A DNA stretch of 64,000 nt from the NCBI RefSeq assembly GCF_003600685.1, contig NZ_CP032084.1, forward strand, positions 1,984,001-2,048,000. Direction: 5' to 3'. The position numbers and the translations under genes are program-made. The notes beneath the pieces were generated by a model. It saw nothing but the letters and a program-made list of their open reading frames with translations. It was not told where the DNA came from and made no database searches. Numbering within the stretch: position 1 is the first letter of the stretch; every line of letters starts with the position of its first letter. This document shows, piece after piece, positions 26,090-35,679 of this stretch. The DNA comes from Achromobacter sp. B7 (GTDB lineage Bacteria; Pseudomonadota; Gammaproteobacteria; Burkholderiales; Burkholderiaceae_B).

Positions 26090-26149
26090 TTTTTCGTGCG
26101 TCGGGTTTCACCGTGTCAGGTCAGCGGTAAGACTCAGCAAGACAACCAG

Positions 26150-26182
26150 AAAACGCGGCTATCAGGCCGCGTTTTTCGTTTT
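26150..26182 (+). terminator. Intrinsic terminator/attenuator in the thrS leader
   Basis: AAAACGCGGC (26150-26159) pairs perfectly with GCCGCGTTTT (26166-26175) around the six-base loop TATCAG, followed by a T-rich tract (26172-26182). It lies 61 bases after the leader-peptide stop and 49 bases before the thrS ATG. Confidence 0.88.
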
Positions 26183-26230
26183 CGTTCATTGATTTTTTTC
26201 TCGTTCCAAGAACCCCAGGAAGCACTCCCG

Positions 26231-28183
26231 ATGGTACAGATCACATTGCCCGATGGTTCGCAACGCCAATATCCGGGGCCGGTCACGGTCGCCGAAGTGG
26301 CTCAGTCGATCGGTACGGGCCTGGCCAAGGCCGCCTTGGGCGGCCGCGTGACGTTTGAAGGCGAGTCGTCCAAGCTGGTCGACACAAGCTATCGCATCGA
26401 AGGCGATGCGCGCCTGGCAATCGTGACCGCCAAGGACGCCGATGGCCTGGATCTGATCCGGCACTCGACGGCCCACTTGCTGGCCTATGCCGTGAAGGAG
26501 CTGTTTCCGGACGCTCAGGTCACCATCGGTCCCGTGATCGACAACGGCTTCTACTACGACTTCTCGTACAAGCGCCCGTTCACGCCCGAAGACTTGGTCG
26601 CCATCGAAAAGAAGATGGCCGAGCTTGCCAAGAAAGACGAGGTTGTGACGCGTGAAGAATGGTCGCGCGATGATGCCGTTGAATTCTTCAAGGGTATCGG
26701 CGAAAAGTACAAGGCCGAGATCATCGCGTCGATCCCGTCCAACGAGCCCCTGAGCCTGTATCGCGAAGGCGATTTCATCGACCTGTGCCGCGGCCCCCAC
26801 GTGCCGTCCACCGGCAAGCTGAAGGTGTTCAAGCTGATGAAGGTGGCCGGCGCCTATTGGCGCGGCGACAGCAAGAACGAAATGCTTCAGCGCATCTATG
26901 GCACGGCCTGGGCCACCAAGGAAGAACAGGAAGCCTACCTGCACATGCTGGAAGAGGCCGAGCGCCGCGATCACCGCAAGATCGGCCGCGAACTTGACCT
27001 GTTCCACTTCCAGGATGAAGCGCCGGGCCTGATTTTCTGGCATCCCAAGGGTTGGGCGTTGTGGCAGCAGGTCGAGCAATACATGCGCGCCGTCTACAAC
27101 AACAACGGCTACCAGGAAGTCAAGGCGCCGCAGATCCTTGATATTTCGCTGTGGAAGAAGACGGGCCACTGGGACAACTATCGTGAAAACATGTTCACGA
27201 CCGAGTCCGAGAACCGCGTCTATGGCCTGAAGCCGATGAACTGCCCGGGCCACGTGCAGATCTTCAACGCCGGCCTGCATTCCTATCGCGAACTGCCGCT
27301 GCGCTATGGCGAATTTGGCCAGTGCCACCGCAACGAACCCTCGGGTTCGCTGCACGGCATGATGCGCGTGCGCGGGTTCACGCAGGATGACGGCCACATC
27401 TTCTGTACCGAAGATCAGCTGCAAGACGAATGCGCCGACTTCACGGCCCTGCTACAGAAGGTCTATCGCGATTTCGGCTTTACCGAAGTGCTGTACAAGG
27501 TCGCCACGCGTCCTGAAAAGCGCATCGGCTCTGACGAAGTCTGGGATACGGCCGAGCAGGCGTTGACGGAAAGCCTGCGCCGCACGGGTTGCGAATTCGA
27601 GATTTCCCCGGGGGAAGGCGCGTTTTACGGTCCCAAGGTGGAATACACCCTGAAAGACGCCATCGGGCGCCACTGGCAATGCGGTACCATTCAGGTCGAC
27701 TTCTCCATGCCCGTGCGCCTTGGCGCCGAGTATGTCGACCAAAACGACCAGCGTCGTCCGCCGGTCATGCTGCACCGTGCCATCCTGGGTTCGCTCGAGC
27801 GTTTCATCGGCATGCTGATCGAAAACCATGCCGGCGCGATGCCGCCCTGGCTGGCCCCGGTGCAAGCCGTTGTATGCTGCATTTCTGAACCTTCGGCCGA
27901 TTATGCGGCTGAAATAACACAAAGCCTGAAAAAACAAGGCTTTAGAGTAGAGTCCGATTTGCGTGGTGAAAAAATCACTCGTAAAATCCGGGAGCACAGC
28001 CTGCAAAAGGTGCCGTACATTCTTGTCGTCGGCGACAAGGAAAAACAAAACGGCACCGTAGCCGTCCGCGGTCTGGGTGGATTGGACCTTGGCGCCATCG
28101 CATACGACGAATTCGTCGCGCGATTGTCCGAGGATGTTTCTGCCCGTCGCGACGTCAATCAACCTGATAGCAGTGCTGCTTAA
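26231..28183 (+). CDS. thrS: Threonyl-tRNA synthetase ThrS
   Basis: Charges tRNA-Thr with threonine and edits Ser-tRNA-Thr. The 650-residue protein has the full layout: N-terminal TGS domain ([16 protein letters not shown]), editing domain with [11 protein letters not shown], and class II catalytic core with [11 protein letters not shown] (motif 2) and the anticodon-binding domain. The Met at 26231 has an AGGAAG ribosome site. The frame upstream to 26096 runs through the terminator hairpin and was rejected. infC follows after 20 bases. Confidence 0.97.
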   Translation: MVQITLPDGSQRQYPGPVTVAEVAQSIGTGLAKAALGGRVTFEGESSKLVDTSYRIEGDARLAIVTAKDADGLDLIRHSTAHLLAYAVKELFPDAQVTIGPVIDNGFYYDFSYKRPFTPEDLVAIEKKMAELAKKDEVVTREEWSRDDAVEFFKGIGEKYKAEIIASIPSNEPLSLYREGDFIDLCRGPHVPSTGKLKVFKLMKVAGAYWRGDSKNEMLQRIYGTAWATKEEQEAYLHMLEEAERRDHRKIGRELDLFHFQDEAPGLIFWHPKGWALWQQVEQYMRAVYNNNGYQEVKAPQILDISLWKKTGHWDNYRENMFTTESENRVYGLKPMNCPGHVQIFNAGLHSYRELPLRYGEFGQCHRNEPSGSLHGMMRVRGFTQDDGHIFCTEDQLQDECADFTALLQKVYRDFGFTEVLYKVATRPEKRIGSDEVWDTAEQALTESLRRTGCEFEISPGEGAFYGPKVEYTLKDAIGRHWQCGTIQVDFSMPVRLGAEYVDQNDQRRPPVMLHRAILGSLERFIGMLIENHAGAMPPWLAPVQAVVCCISEPSADYAAEITQSLKKQGFRVESDLRGEKITRKIREHSLQKVPYILVVGDKEKQNGTVAVRGLGGLDLGAIAYDEFVARLSEDVSARRDVNQPDSSAA

Positions 28184-28203
28184 CATTTCTAGGAGCTTTC
28201 AAC

Positions 28204-28758
28204 ATCGCCACTGAAAAAGCCAATCGCATCAACGGTGAAATCCGCGTCCCCGAGGTGCGCCTGATAGGTCTGGACGGAGAACAGCTGGGCATCGTCAAGA
28301 TCGCCGACGCGTTCCGTCTTTCCGAGCAAAGCGACGTGGATCTGGTGGAAATCGCGCCGAACGCCGAGCCGCCGGTCTGCCGTTTGATGGACTACGGTAA
28401 GTTCAAGTACCAAGAGCAGAAGCGCCAAGCTGAAGCTCGTTCCAAGCAGAAGGTCATCCAGGTCAAGGAAGTCAAATTCCGTCCGGCCACCGACGAGGGC
28501 GACTACCAAGTCAAGCTGCGCAACCTGCGCCGCTTCCTCGAAGAGGGCGACAAGGCCAAGGTGACCCTGCGCTTCCGTGGCCGCGAAATGGCTCACCAGG
28601 AACTGGGTATGCGTGTGCTTGAACGTGTGCGTGACGATCTGCTGGAACTTGCCCAGGTCGAAGCCATGCCGAAGCTCGAAGGCCGTCAGATGGTCATGGT
28701 GCTGGCGCCCAAGAAGAAGGCCGTGCCCGCTGCGGGCAAGCCTGAATCTGCCGCGTAA
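28204..28758 (+). CDS. infC: Translation initiation factor IF-3, AUC start codon
   Basis: IF-3 checks start-codon pairing in the 30S initiation complex. The protein is 184 residues long and begins (M)[20 protein letters not shown], the family N terminus. No ATG, GTG or TTG is available there. The initiating codon is ATC at 28204, eight bases after a strong AGGAG (28191-28195). Rare start codons (AUU in E. coli) let IF-3 limit its own synthesis, so AUC fits the family's autoregulation. An annotation starting at the CTG/ATA region near 28255 would lose the first 17 residues. The usual rpmI does not follow directly. Confidence 0.93.
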   Translation: MATEKANRINGEIRVPEVRLIGLDGEQLGIVKIADAFRLSEQSDVDLVEIAPNAEPPVCRLMDYGKFKYQEQKRQAEARSKQKVIQVKEVKFRPATDEGDYQVKLRNLRRFLEEGDKAKVTLRFRGREMAHQELGMRVLERVRDDLLELAQVEAMPKLEGRQMVMVLAPKKKAVPAAGKPESAA

Positions 28759-28802
28759 GTTCCAGCCATAGCCTTTGCAAGAAGGCTTGGCCGCTTCCCA
28801 TC

Positions 28803-28837
28803 CGACCCGCCGTCCGTCACGTGACCGGCGGGTTCGC
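28803..28837 (+). terminator. Hairpin after infC, probable weak terminator
   Basis: ACCCGCCG pairs with CGGCGGGT, with further GTC/GAC pairing inside. The following tract is only weakly T-rich (TCGCTT). Confidence 0.5.
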
Positions 28838-28870
28838 TTATTGGGCGGCTCTGCGCTACGATGTCATAAA

Positions 28871-28896
28871 GCCGCCTTCCCGCCAGGGAAGGCGGC
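28871..28896. repeat. Perfect 11-bp hairpin upstream of gshB
   Basis: GCCGCCTTCCC and GGGAAGGCGGC flank a GCCA loop, 19 bases before the gshB start. In the leftward direction it is followed by TTTAT. Confidence 0.6.
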
Positions 28897-28915
28897 GTAC
28901 GTTCAGGGTGTCGCG

Positions 28916-29887
28916 ATGCATGTTTTGTTCGTTTTGGATCCCTTGCCGCTTCTCAAGGCGTACAAGGACAGTTCGGTTGCCATGATGCGTGCCCTCGTGG
29001 CGCGCGGCCACACGCTTAGCGTGGCCATGCAGGGCGATCTCTACATCGAGGCCGGCACGGTCAAGGCCGTTACCACGCCGATCGCGCTGGTCGCGGATGC
29101 CGACTTGCACGGCCACGACTGGTGGACCGAGTCCCCCGCACAAGATCTGCCGCTGGCCGATTTTGGCGCCGTCGTGATGCGCAAAGACCCTCCTTTCGAC
29201 ATGGAATACGTGTATTCGACGCATCTGCTCGAATACGCCGAAGCGCAGGGCGCCCGCGTGTTCAACAGCGGCGCGGCCATTCGCAACCATCCCGAAAAGC
29301 TGGCCATCACCGAAATCAGCGAGTTCACCGCCCCGACGCTGGTGACGCGCAACATGGCTCGCCTGAAGGCGTTTCATGATACGCACCACGACGTGATCGT
29401 CAAACCGCTTGACGGCATGGGTGGCACGGGCGTGTTCCGCCTGCAACCCAAAGACCCCAACCTGAACGCCATCCTGGAAACGCTGACCGACAACGGCGCG
29501 CGCACCATCATGGCTCAGCGCTACATCCCTGACATCGTCAAGGGTGACAAGCGCATCCTGCTCATCGGCGGTGAGCCGGTGCCGTATTCGCTGGCGCGCA
29601 TTCCGCTGGCCGGTGAAACGCGCGGCAACCTGGCCGCCGGCGGCCGTGGCGTGGCGCAGGAATTGTCGCCGCGCGATCGCGAAATCGCCGAAGCCGTCGC
29701 CCCCAAGCTTGCCGCTCGCGGCCTGCTGCTGGTCGGCTTGGACGTCATTGGCGATTACGTCACCGAAGTCAACGTCACCAGCCCCACCTGTTTCGTCGAG
29801 ATTGCCGAACAGACTGGCTTCGATGTCGCGGGCATGTTCGTCCAGGCGCTTGAAAAAGCCGTGGCGAATACTGCCCCGGCAGCCTGA
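28916..29887 (+). CDS. gshB: Glutathione synthetase GshB
   Basis: ATP-grasp enzyme joining gamma-glutamylcysteine and glycine. The 323-residue product begins MHVLFVLDPLPLLKAYKDSS, as the family does, and keeps the ATP-grasp blocks VVMRKDPPFDMEYVYST, IVKPLDGMGGTGVFRL and the C-terminal GLDVIGDYVTEVNVTSPT. The frame extends to 28775, but that part runs through a hairpin and is not conserved. The next gene, a PTS EIIA, begins 17 bases downstream, so they are likely co-transcribed. Confidence 0.96.
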   Translation: MHVLFVLDPLPLLKAYKDSSVAMMRALVARGHTLSVAMQGDLYIEAGTVKAVTTPIALVADADLHGHDWWTESPAQDLPLADFGAVVMRKDPPFDMEYVYSTHLLEYAEAQGARVFNSGAAIRNHPEKLAITEISEFTAPTLVTRNMARLKAFHDTHHDVIVKPLDGMGGTGVFRLQPKDPNLNAILETLTDNGARTIMAQRYIPDIVKGDKRILLIGGEPVPYSLARIPLAGETRGNLAAGGRGVAQELSPRDREIAEAVAPKLAARGLLLVGLDVIGDYVTEVNVTSPTCFVEIAEQTGFDVAGMFVQALEKAVANTAPAA

Positions 29888-29904
29888 TCTTTCTGGAATC
29901 CGTC

Positions 29905-30306
29905 ATGACCACGGGTATTGTTATCGTCGTGCACGCGCCTTTGGGCGCGGCGATGCGCGAATGCGCCAGCCACGTCATGGGCGACCTTGACGGCATGCTG
30001 GCCATTCACGACATCCTGCCCGAGGACCGGCCCGATGAGCAGGCACCGGCCGTCCTGAAAGATATTCTTGAACAGGATCACGGCGCCGGTGTGCTGGTGC
30101 TGACGGACCTGATCGGCGCCACCCCCGCCAATATCTCCAAGCGCGCCGTGGCCGATGCCCAGGCGCAGGGCATTCAGTGCTGTGTCCTGGCCGGCCTGAA
30201 TACCCCCATGCTGCTGCGCGCCTTGACCTATCGCAATCTACCGCTTGCCGATACGCGCGAAAAGGCCTTGGCCGGCGGCGTGCAGGGTGTCTTGCGTGTA
30301 GACTGA
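29905..30306 (+). CDS. PTS mannose-type EIIA domain protein
   Basis: A 133-residue EIIA-Man-family protein. The phosphorylation site is His10 (IVVHAPLGAAM), and VLVLTDLIGATPANIS is the other conserved block. No EIIB or EIIC gene accompanies it. In betaproteobacteria this EIIA, HPr and EI form an incomplete PTS thought to act in regulation rather than sugar transport. Its neighbour gshB is a common partner in this order. Confidence 0.92.
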   Translation: MTTGIVIVVHAPLGAAMRECASHVMGDLDGMLAIHDILPEDRPDEQAPAVLKDILEQDHGAGVLVLTDLIGATPANISKRAVADAQAQGIQCCVLAGLNTPMLLRALTYRNLPLADTREKALAGGVQGVLRVD

Positions 30307-30422
30307 CGGGCAGGAATTTGCCCTATTATGTCGGCTGGTATTTCCGGTCGAAATGCGGTTGACGGTTTGCCTCTTTGCTGCGATCAACACTGCGGCGTTA
30401 ATCCGCGGTCATAATATTTCCT

Positions 30423-30692
30423 ATGCCTACTAAAGACATCGTCATCAGCAATAAATTGGGTTTGCATGCGCGGGCCGCCGCCAAGCTGACGCAACTGGCC
30501 AGCAAGTTCTCCAGCGAGATCTTCATCTCGCGTGGCGCGCAACGCGTGAACGCCAAAAGCATCATGGGCGTCATGATGCTGGCGGCCGGGCTTGGCGTGA
30601 CGGTCAAACTGGAGGCTTCCGGCAATGACGCCGATCAAGCCCTTTCCGAAATCGAAACTCTGTTCGACAGCAAATTCGGTGAGCAGGAATAG
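30423..30692 (+). CDS. ptsH: Phosphocarrier protein HPr
   Basis: An 89-residue HPr. His16 (GLHARAAAKL) accepts phosphate from EI. Ser46 in AKSIMGVMML is the regulatory Ser used by HPr kinase in organisms that have it. The EI frame overlaps its 3' end. Confidence 0.95.
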   Translation: MPTKDIVISNKLGLHARAAAKLTQLASKFSSEIFISRGAQRVNAKSIMGVMMLAAGLGVTVKLEASGNDADQALSEIETLFDSKFGEQE

Positions 30693-32505
30693 AACACCCC
30701 CTGAATCCGCCGGCCCTGGCGTTGCCGAGGCCGGCCCGTCTACGACCCTGAACATCGCCCACGACGGGGCTGGCCGCGCCAGCCCCGTCGTTTGTCTTTA
30801 TGGCAAAGGCGTTGCCAAGGGATATGCCATCGGCCGCGCGGTCGTCATGGGCGCCGCGGCGCTGGAAGTGGCGCACTACCGGATATCACCCGAAGATGTG
30901 CCCGCCGAAAGCAGCCGCCTGACCGAGGCCCTGGCATCGGCGCAACAAGAGCTTCGGCTATTGGCCGACACCTTGCCCGCCGACGCGCCGCGCGAGCTGG
31001 GCGCCATGCTCAACGTGCACAGCCTGCTCTTGGGTGACCCCTTGCTGGCCGAGCAAACGCTGGGCCTGATCGCCGAACGTCACTACAACGCCGAGTGGGC
31101 GCTGACCACGCAAGGCCAGATGCTGGGCCAGCAGTTCGACGCCATGGAAGACGAGTACCTGCGCGAGCGTGGGGCCGACGTACGCCAGGTCATCGAGCGC
31201 GTGCTGCATGTGCTTGCCGGCACGTCCGCCATCCTGCCCGACATGTCCCACATGGGCGGCGACGATGCGCTGGTGGTCGTGGCTCACGACATTTCTCCGG
31301 CGGACATGCTGCGCTTGCGCGGCGGCCGCTTCGCCGCTTTCGTGACCGATCTGGGCGGCCCCACGTCCCATACCGCCATCGTGGCGCGCAGCATGGGCGT
31401 GCCGGCCGTGGTTGCCATGGGCAACGTACGCGAGCTGGTACGCGATGGCGACATGCTCATCATCGACGGCGCGGCCGGCGCGGTGGTGGTCAATCCGTCT
31501 GACCGCATTCTTCAGGAATACCGCCGCCGCCAGGCCGTGTACGCCGATGAACGCGCAGAGCTGGGCCTATTGCGCGACGAGCCTTCCGTGACGCTGGATG
31601 GCATCGACATCGTCCTGCACGCCAATATCGAACTGCCGGAAGAGGCCGCGCTGGCGCTGGCGTCCGGCGCGCACGGCATCGGCCTGTTCCGCAGCGAATT
31701 CCTGTTCATGGGCCGGCCGGACCTGCCCGGCGAAGAAGAGCAATACGAAGCCTATTCATCAGTGGTCAAGGTCATGGCCGGCAGGCCCGTCACGATCCGC
31801 ACGCTGGACATCGGGTCGGACAAGACGCTGGACGGCGAAGCCACCGTGGCTACCAATCCCGCGCTGGGCCAGCGCGCAATCCGCTACTGCCTGGCGCGTC
31901 CGGAAATGTTCGCCACGCAGCTGCGCGCCATCTTGCGGGCATCGGCGCACGGCCCGGTTCGGTTGCTGATCCCCATGATTGCGCACATGCACGAAGTGGT
32001 GGCCACCAAGGCTGCCATCGAGGCGGCGCGCCGCGAGCTTGATGCGCGTGGGCAGGCGTATGCGCCGCACATGGAAGTGGGTGCAATGGTGGAAGTGCCC
32101 GCCATCGCAATCGCCATCGAGCCCTTCGCGCAGGCGCTGGATTTCCTGTCTATCGGCACCAACGACCTGATCCAGTACACGTTGGCCATTGACCGTGGCG
32201 ACCATGATGTTGCCGCGCTGTACGACCCGCTGCATCCCGCCGTGCTGCGCCTGGTGGCCAACACCATCAACGCGGGCGAGCGCGCCGGCAAGCCGGTAGC
32301 GGTGTGCGGCGAAATGGCGGGCGATTCACGCATGACACGCCTGTTGCTGGGCCTGGGCCTGACGGAATTTTCCATGCACCCGCAGCAGTTGCTGGACGTC
32401 AAGCGCGAGGTGCGGCGCGCGCATTCGAACGCCTTGCGGATCAAAGTGGCCACCGCGCTCAACCGTGCCTTGCCTGTCGACCTGGACGCGCTGGACCCGG
32501 CCTGA
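30679..32505 (+). CDS. ptsI: PTS Enzyme I (PEP-protein phosphotransferase)
   Basis: Transfers phosphate from PEP to HPr. The EI core begins near VVCLYGKGVAKGYAIGRAV and continues to the PEP-binding C terminus (GTNDLIQYTLAIDRGD, CGEMAGDSRMTRLLLGLGL). The phospho-His lies in GGPTSHTAIVARS, about residue 230. The start is uncertain: the GTG at 30679 is within the last codons of ptsH and gives 608 residues, about 35 longer than E. coli EI at the N terminus. An ATG at 30625 lies deeper in ptsH and is less likely. A terminator follows at 32585-32606. Confidence 0.93.
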   Translation: MSRNRTPPESAGPGVAEAGPSTTLNIAHDGAGRASPVVCLYGKGVAKGYAIGRAVVMGAAALEVAHYRISPEDVPAESSRLTEALASAQQELRLLADTLPADAPRELGAMLNVHSLLLGDPLLAEQTLGLIAERHYNAEWALTTQGQMLGQQFDAMEDEYLRERGADVRQVIERVLHVLAGTSAILPDMSHMGGDDALVVVAHDISPADMLRLRGGRFAAFVTDLGGPTSHTAIVARSMGVPAVVAMGNVRELVRDGDMLIIDGAAGAVVVNPSDRILQEYRRRQAVYADERAELGLLRDEPSVTLDGIDIVLHANIELPEEAALALASGAHGIGLFRSEFLFMGRPDLPGEEEQYEAYSSVVKVMAGRPVTIRTLDIGSDKTLDGEATVATNPALGQRAIRYCLARPEMFATQLRAILRASAHGPVRLLIPMIAHMHEVVATKAAIEAARRELDARGQAYAPHMEVGAMVEVPAIAIAIEPFAQALDFLSIGTNDLIQYTLAIDRGDHDVAALYDPLHPAVLRLVANTINAGERAGKPVAVCGEMAGDSRMTRLLLGLGLTEFSMHPQQLLDVKREVRRAHSNALRIKVATALNRALPVDLDALDPA

Positions 32506-32584
32506 ATCGGCCGGGCGGGCCGAATTTTCCGGTATTAGCCTGTATTGGCCTGTATTGGCCATTCCGAGCCTGCCAGACGTTGAG

Positions 32585-32606
32585 CGCCCCTGAACGGGGC
32601 GTTTTT
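32585..32606 (+). terminator. Rho-independent terminator after ptsI
   Basis: CGCCCC pairs with GGGGCG around TGAAC, followed by TTTTTC. Confidence 0.85.
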
Positions 32607-32635
32607 CTTTGCCTTTGCATCCGGAGTCACCAATG

Positions 32636-32671
32636 AAAAACGGCGTCGGGGGGCAGCCCCCGACGCCGTTT
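32636..32671 (-). terminator. Strong terminator after amtB (leftward)
   Basis: A perfect 14-bp stem (arms 32639-32652 and 32657-32670, loop GCAG), followed by a T run when read leftward. Confidence 0.85.
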
Positions 32672-32715
32672 CTGGCAAGCCCTGCGGCAGTCAAGCCGCA
32701 GGCTTGCAAACCGCT

Positions 32716-33954
32716 TTAGCTGTGATAAGCCGATTCGCCGTGGCTGGTGACGTCCAGACCTTCGCGTTCCTGATCTTCCGGCACACGCAGGCCGCACAGG
32801 GCGTTGGCGATCTTGTAGGCAATCCACGCCACCACACCGGACCAGACGATGGTCAGCAGCACGCCTTCCAGCTGCACCCACAGTTGGTGGGCGATCATGC
32901 CGGGTTCGGCCAGACCGGGGCCACCGAGGACCTGCGCATTGAACACGCCGGTCAGCAAGGCGCCGACGATACCGCCCACACCGTGCACGCCGAACACATC
33001 CAGCGCGTCATCGGCACGCAGCAAACGCTTCAGGCCATTCACACCCCAGACGCAGACGATGCCGGCGATCACGCCGATGATCAGTGCGCCCACCGGGCCG
33101 ACCAGGCCGGCTGCCGGCGTGATGCCCACCAGACCCGCGATCGCGCCGGACGCAGCGCCCAGCATCGACGGCTTGCCCTTGACGGCCCATTCCGTGAACA
33201 ACCAGGCCAGGACGGCACCGGCAGTTGCGATCATCGTGTTGAAGAAGGCCAGCGTGGCGTTCTCGTTGGCGGCCAGCGCCGAACCCGCGTTAAAGCCGAA
33301 CCAGCCCACCCACAGCAGGGCGGCGCCCACGAAGGTCATCGGCAGGTTGTGCGGTTGCATCGCTTCGCGGCCGTAGCCCACGCGCTTACCCACCACATAA
33401 GCACCCACCAGGCCGGCCACACCGGCGTTGATGTGCACCACCGTGCCGCCGGCAAAGTCCAGTGCGCCCTTGGCGTTCAGCAGGCCAGGCGCCGTTTCGG
33501 ACGCGAACCACACCATGTGGGCGATCGGCACGTAGGCAAACGTGAACCAGATCACCGTGAACACCAGCACGGCCGAAAAGCGGGCGCGCTCGGCAAAGCT
33601 GCCCACGATCAGCGCGCAAGTGATGCCGGCGAACGTGGCCTGGAACGAGGCGAACAGCAGCTCGGTCAGGGTGTTCGACATGGCGTACTTGCCGTCAGCC
33701 GGTGTGAACATGCCAGAGAAGAAGGCGCGCGACAGGCCGCCGAAGAATGCATTGCCTTCGGTGAAGGCGAGCGAATAACCGTAGATGAACCAGAGAACCA
33801 GGCCCAACACGAACGTGCACAACACTTGCAGCAACACAGACAGCACGTTCTTGCTGCGTACCAGGCCGCCATAGAACATCGCCAGACCGGGTACGGCCAT
33901 CATCAATACGAGCAGGGTAGAGACGAGCAACCAGGAGATATCTGCTTTATCCAT
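32716..33954 (-). CDS. amtB: Ammonium transporter AmtB
   Basis: A 412-residue channel with 11 predicted helices. It shows the Amt blocks VPGLAMFYGGLVRSKNVLS, FASFQATFAGITCALIVGSFAER and DFAGGTVVHINAG, with the first pore His, and DVFGVHGVGGIVGALLTGVF with the second pore His. A GGAG ribosome site precedes the ATG. It is downstream of glnK by 32 bases in the same operon, the arrangement that lets GlnK block the channel. Confidence 0.95.
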   Translation of the reverse strand: MDKADISWLLVSTLLVLMMAVPGLAMFYGGLVRSKNVLSVLLQVLCTFVLGLVLWFIYGYSLAFTEGNAFFGGLSRAFFSGMFTPADGKYAMSNTLTELLFASFQATFAGITCALIVGSFAERARFSAVLVFTVIWFTFAYVPIAHMVWFASETAPGLLNAKGALDFAGGTVVHINAGVAGLVGAYVVGKRVGYGREAMQPHNLPMTFVGAALLWVGWFGFNAGSALAANENATLAFFNTMIATAGAVLAWLFTEWAVKGKPSMLGAASGAIAGLVGITPAAGLVGPVGALIIGVIAGIVCVWGVNGLKRLLRADDALDVFGVHGVGGIVGALLTGVFNAQVLGGPGLAEPGMIAHQLWVQLEGVLLTIVWSGVVAWIAYKIANALCGLRVPEDQEREGLDVTSHGESAYHS

Positions 33955-33986
33955 TTTCAGGCTCCAATGAGTCTTTCTTTATTTAT

Positions 33987-34503
<517 letters not shown>

Positions 34504-35097
34504 TGCAACGAAATATGTTTCAAAAGCGGCATTTGTAGCCAGTTGATGCCGTGGCCGTTGCGGTTTGTATTGCCGTTTTCTTCGGTGCCCGCTTTGCCCG
34601 GTCGGTGTGAACCGGCCGCGAAGCGTTGCGGCGCAACGGTGACCCGGGTTTCAAGGCCGCCGTGTTCGGTATTCGGGCGGCTATTCAATTGGCCAAATGG
34701 AGGATTCCCTTGATACCAGGGATTACAGGCGTCGGCTTGTTGCCGGGGGACGGGTGAAGAAGAATCAAGACAGCTCCGGCTGAGGCAAGCGCCAAGCAGT
34801 AAGCAGCAAGCAACGTCAGGCGGCCAAATCGCAGTGGGCTGCCGTTGCTGGCACGACGCCGCTAGCGGCGCAATGCAAGCAGTCGTCGGATTTATATGCG
34901 CGATCGGCAAGCCAGATGGGTTGCCTGTAACGATGTTGGTAGGGGGTTGCCGCCATGGCAGCCCGGTTTTCTCCTGTGCTTTGATGGGCGGTCACCGCAT
35001 GCGGCCCGCCCTTTTTTTTGGCACGCGCTGGCGAGGCGTGGCTGCGTCGGCTCGGCAAGGCACTACACTTGAGGCATCAAGAACCAGAGAGGCCGCT
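34504..35097. other. Gene-free stretch between the glnK control region and ubiK
   Basis: No ORF here has a believable product. The ubiK promoter probably lies near its right end, with a TACACT -10-like element about 15 bases before the ubiK ribosome site. Confidence 0.5.
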
Positions 35098-35349
35098 ATG
35101 AATAATCGCACCCAGTGGATGGAAGACATCCAGAAAAATATTTCTGACCTGATTGCCCGCAGCCCGGCTGCGGATGTGGAGCGCAATGTGCGCGCCATGA
35201 TGACGCAGGCGTTCTCGAAGCTGGACTTGGTCACGCGCGAAGAATTCGACGTACAAGCCGATTTGCTGGCGCGTACGCGCGCCCGCGTGGACCAGCTTGC
35301 CGCACAGGTACAACAGATGGAATCGCGCTTGTCCGCGCTGGACAAGTGA
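35098..35349 (+). CDS. ubiK: Ubiquinone biosynthesis accessory factor UbiK (YqiC/BMFP)
   Basis: An 83-residue helical protein that helps assemble the ubiquinone-synthesis complex under air. The C terminus is a coiled coil (REEFDVQADLLARTRARVDQLAAQVQQMESRL), and the N terminus has the family pattern ISDLIARSPAADVERNVRAMM. An AGAGG site precedes the ATG. The longer frame from 34834 has no ribosome site. Confidence 0.9.
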   Translation: MNNRTQWMEDIQKNISDLIARSPAADVERNVRAMMTQAFSKLDLVTREEFDVQADLLARTRARVDQLAAQVQQMESRLSALDK

Positions 35350-35679
35350 TGTGCCGTCAGGGGCTAGCCGTTAGCAGCTAGCCGCTCGCCGTGAGTCGCT
35401 CACCGTGAGCCGCTCGGCAGTCCCCGTCACAAAGCAAAGCAGAACGACCGCACCGTGCGGTCGTTTTGCTTTGGGGAACAGGGAAGGGGGCGCACGCGCA
35501 AGCGATCTCGGAGAAGTGATCGGGGCCTGGCGATCGGGGGCAGGGGGGGCAGAGGAGGGGGAAACAGGAACGGGGAACAGGAACGGGGGGCAAGGAACAA
35601 GGGACATCATTGTCCCGCTCGGCCCATCGCGCCGGACGGAATTGCCGATACTGACGGTCTTGTATTCACGGAGACTGTC
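35350..35679. other. Repeat-rich and G-rich region before comM/yifB
   Basis: Contains two degenerate 14-bp direct repeats (CGTGAGTCGCTCAC-like) at about 35388-35415, the terminator hairpin at 35435-35473, a G-run segment at 35536-35563 and two copies of GGAACAGGAACGGGG-like sequence at about 35560-35590. No gene is seen. Confidence 0.6.
35435..35473 (+). terminator. Terminator hairpin after ubiK
   Basis: CAAAGCA-G-AACGACCGCA pairs with TGCGGTCGTT-T-TGCTTTG around CCG, an 18-bp stem with one mismatch. The T tract is embedded in the 3' arm (TTTTGCTTT). It could act in both directions. Confidence 0.75.

Noticed and set aside
34834..35097. In-frame upstream extension of ubiK
   Set aside because: No ribosome site at 34834 and unlike composition; ATG 35098 has AGAGG and the family N terminus.
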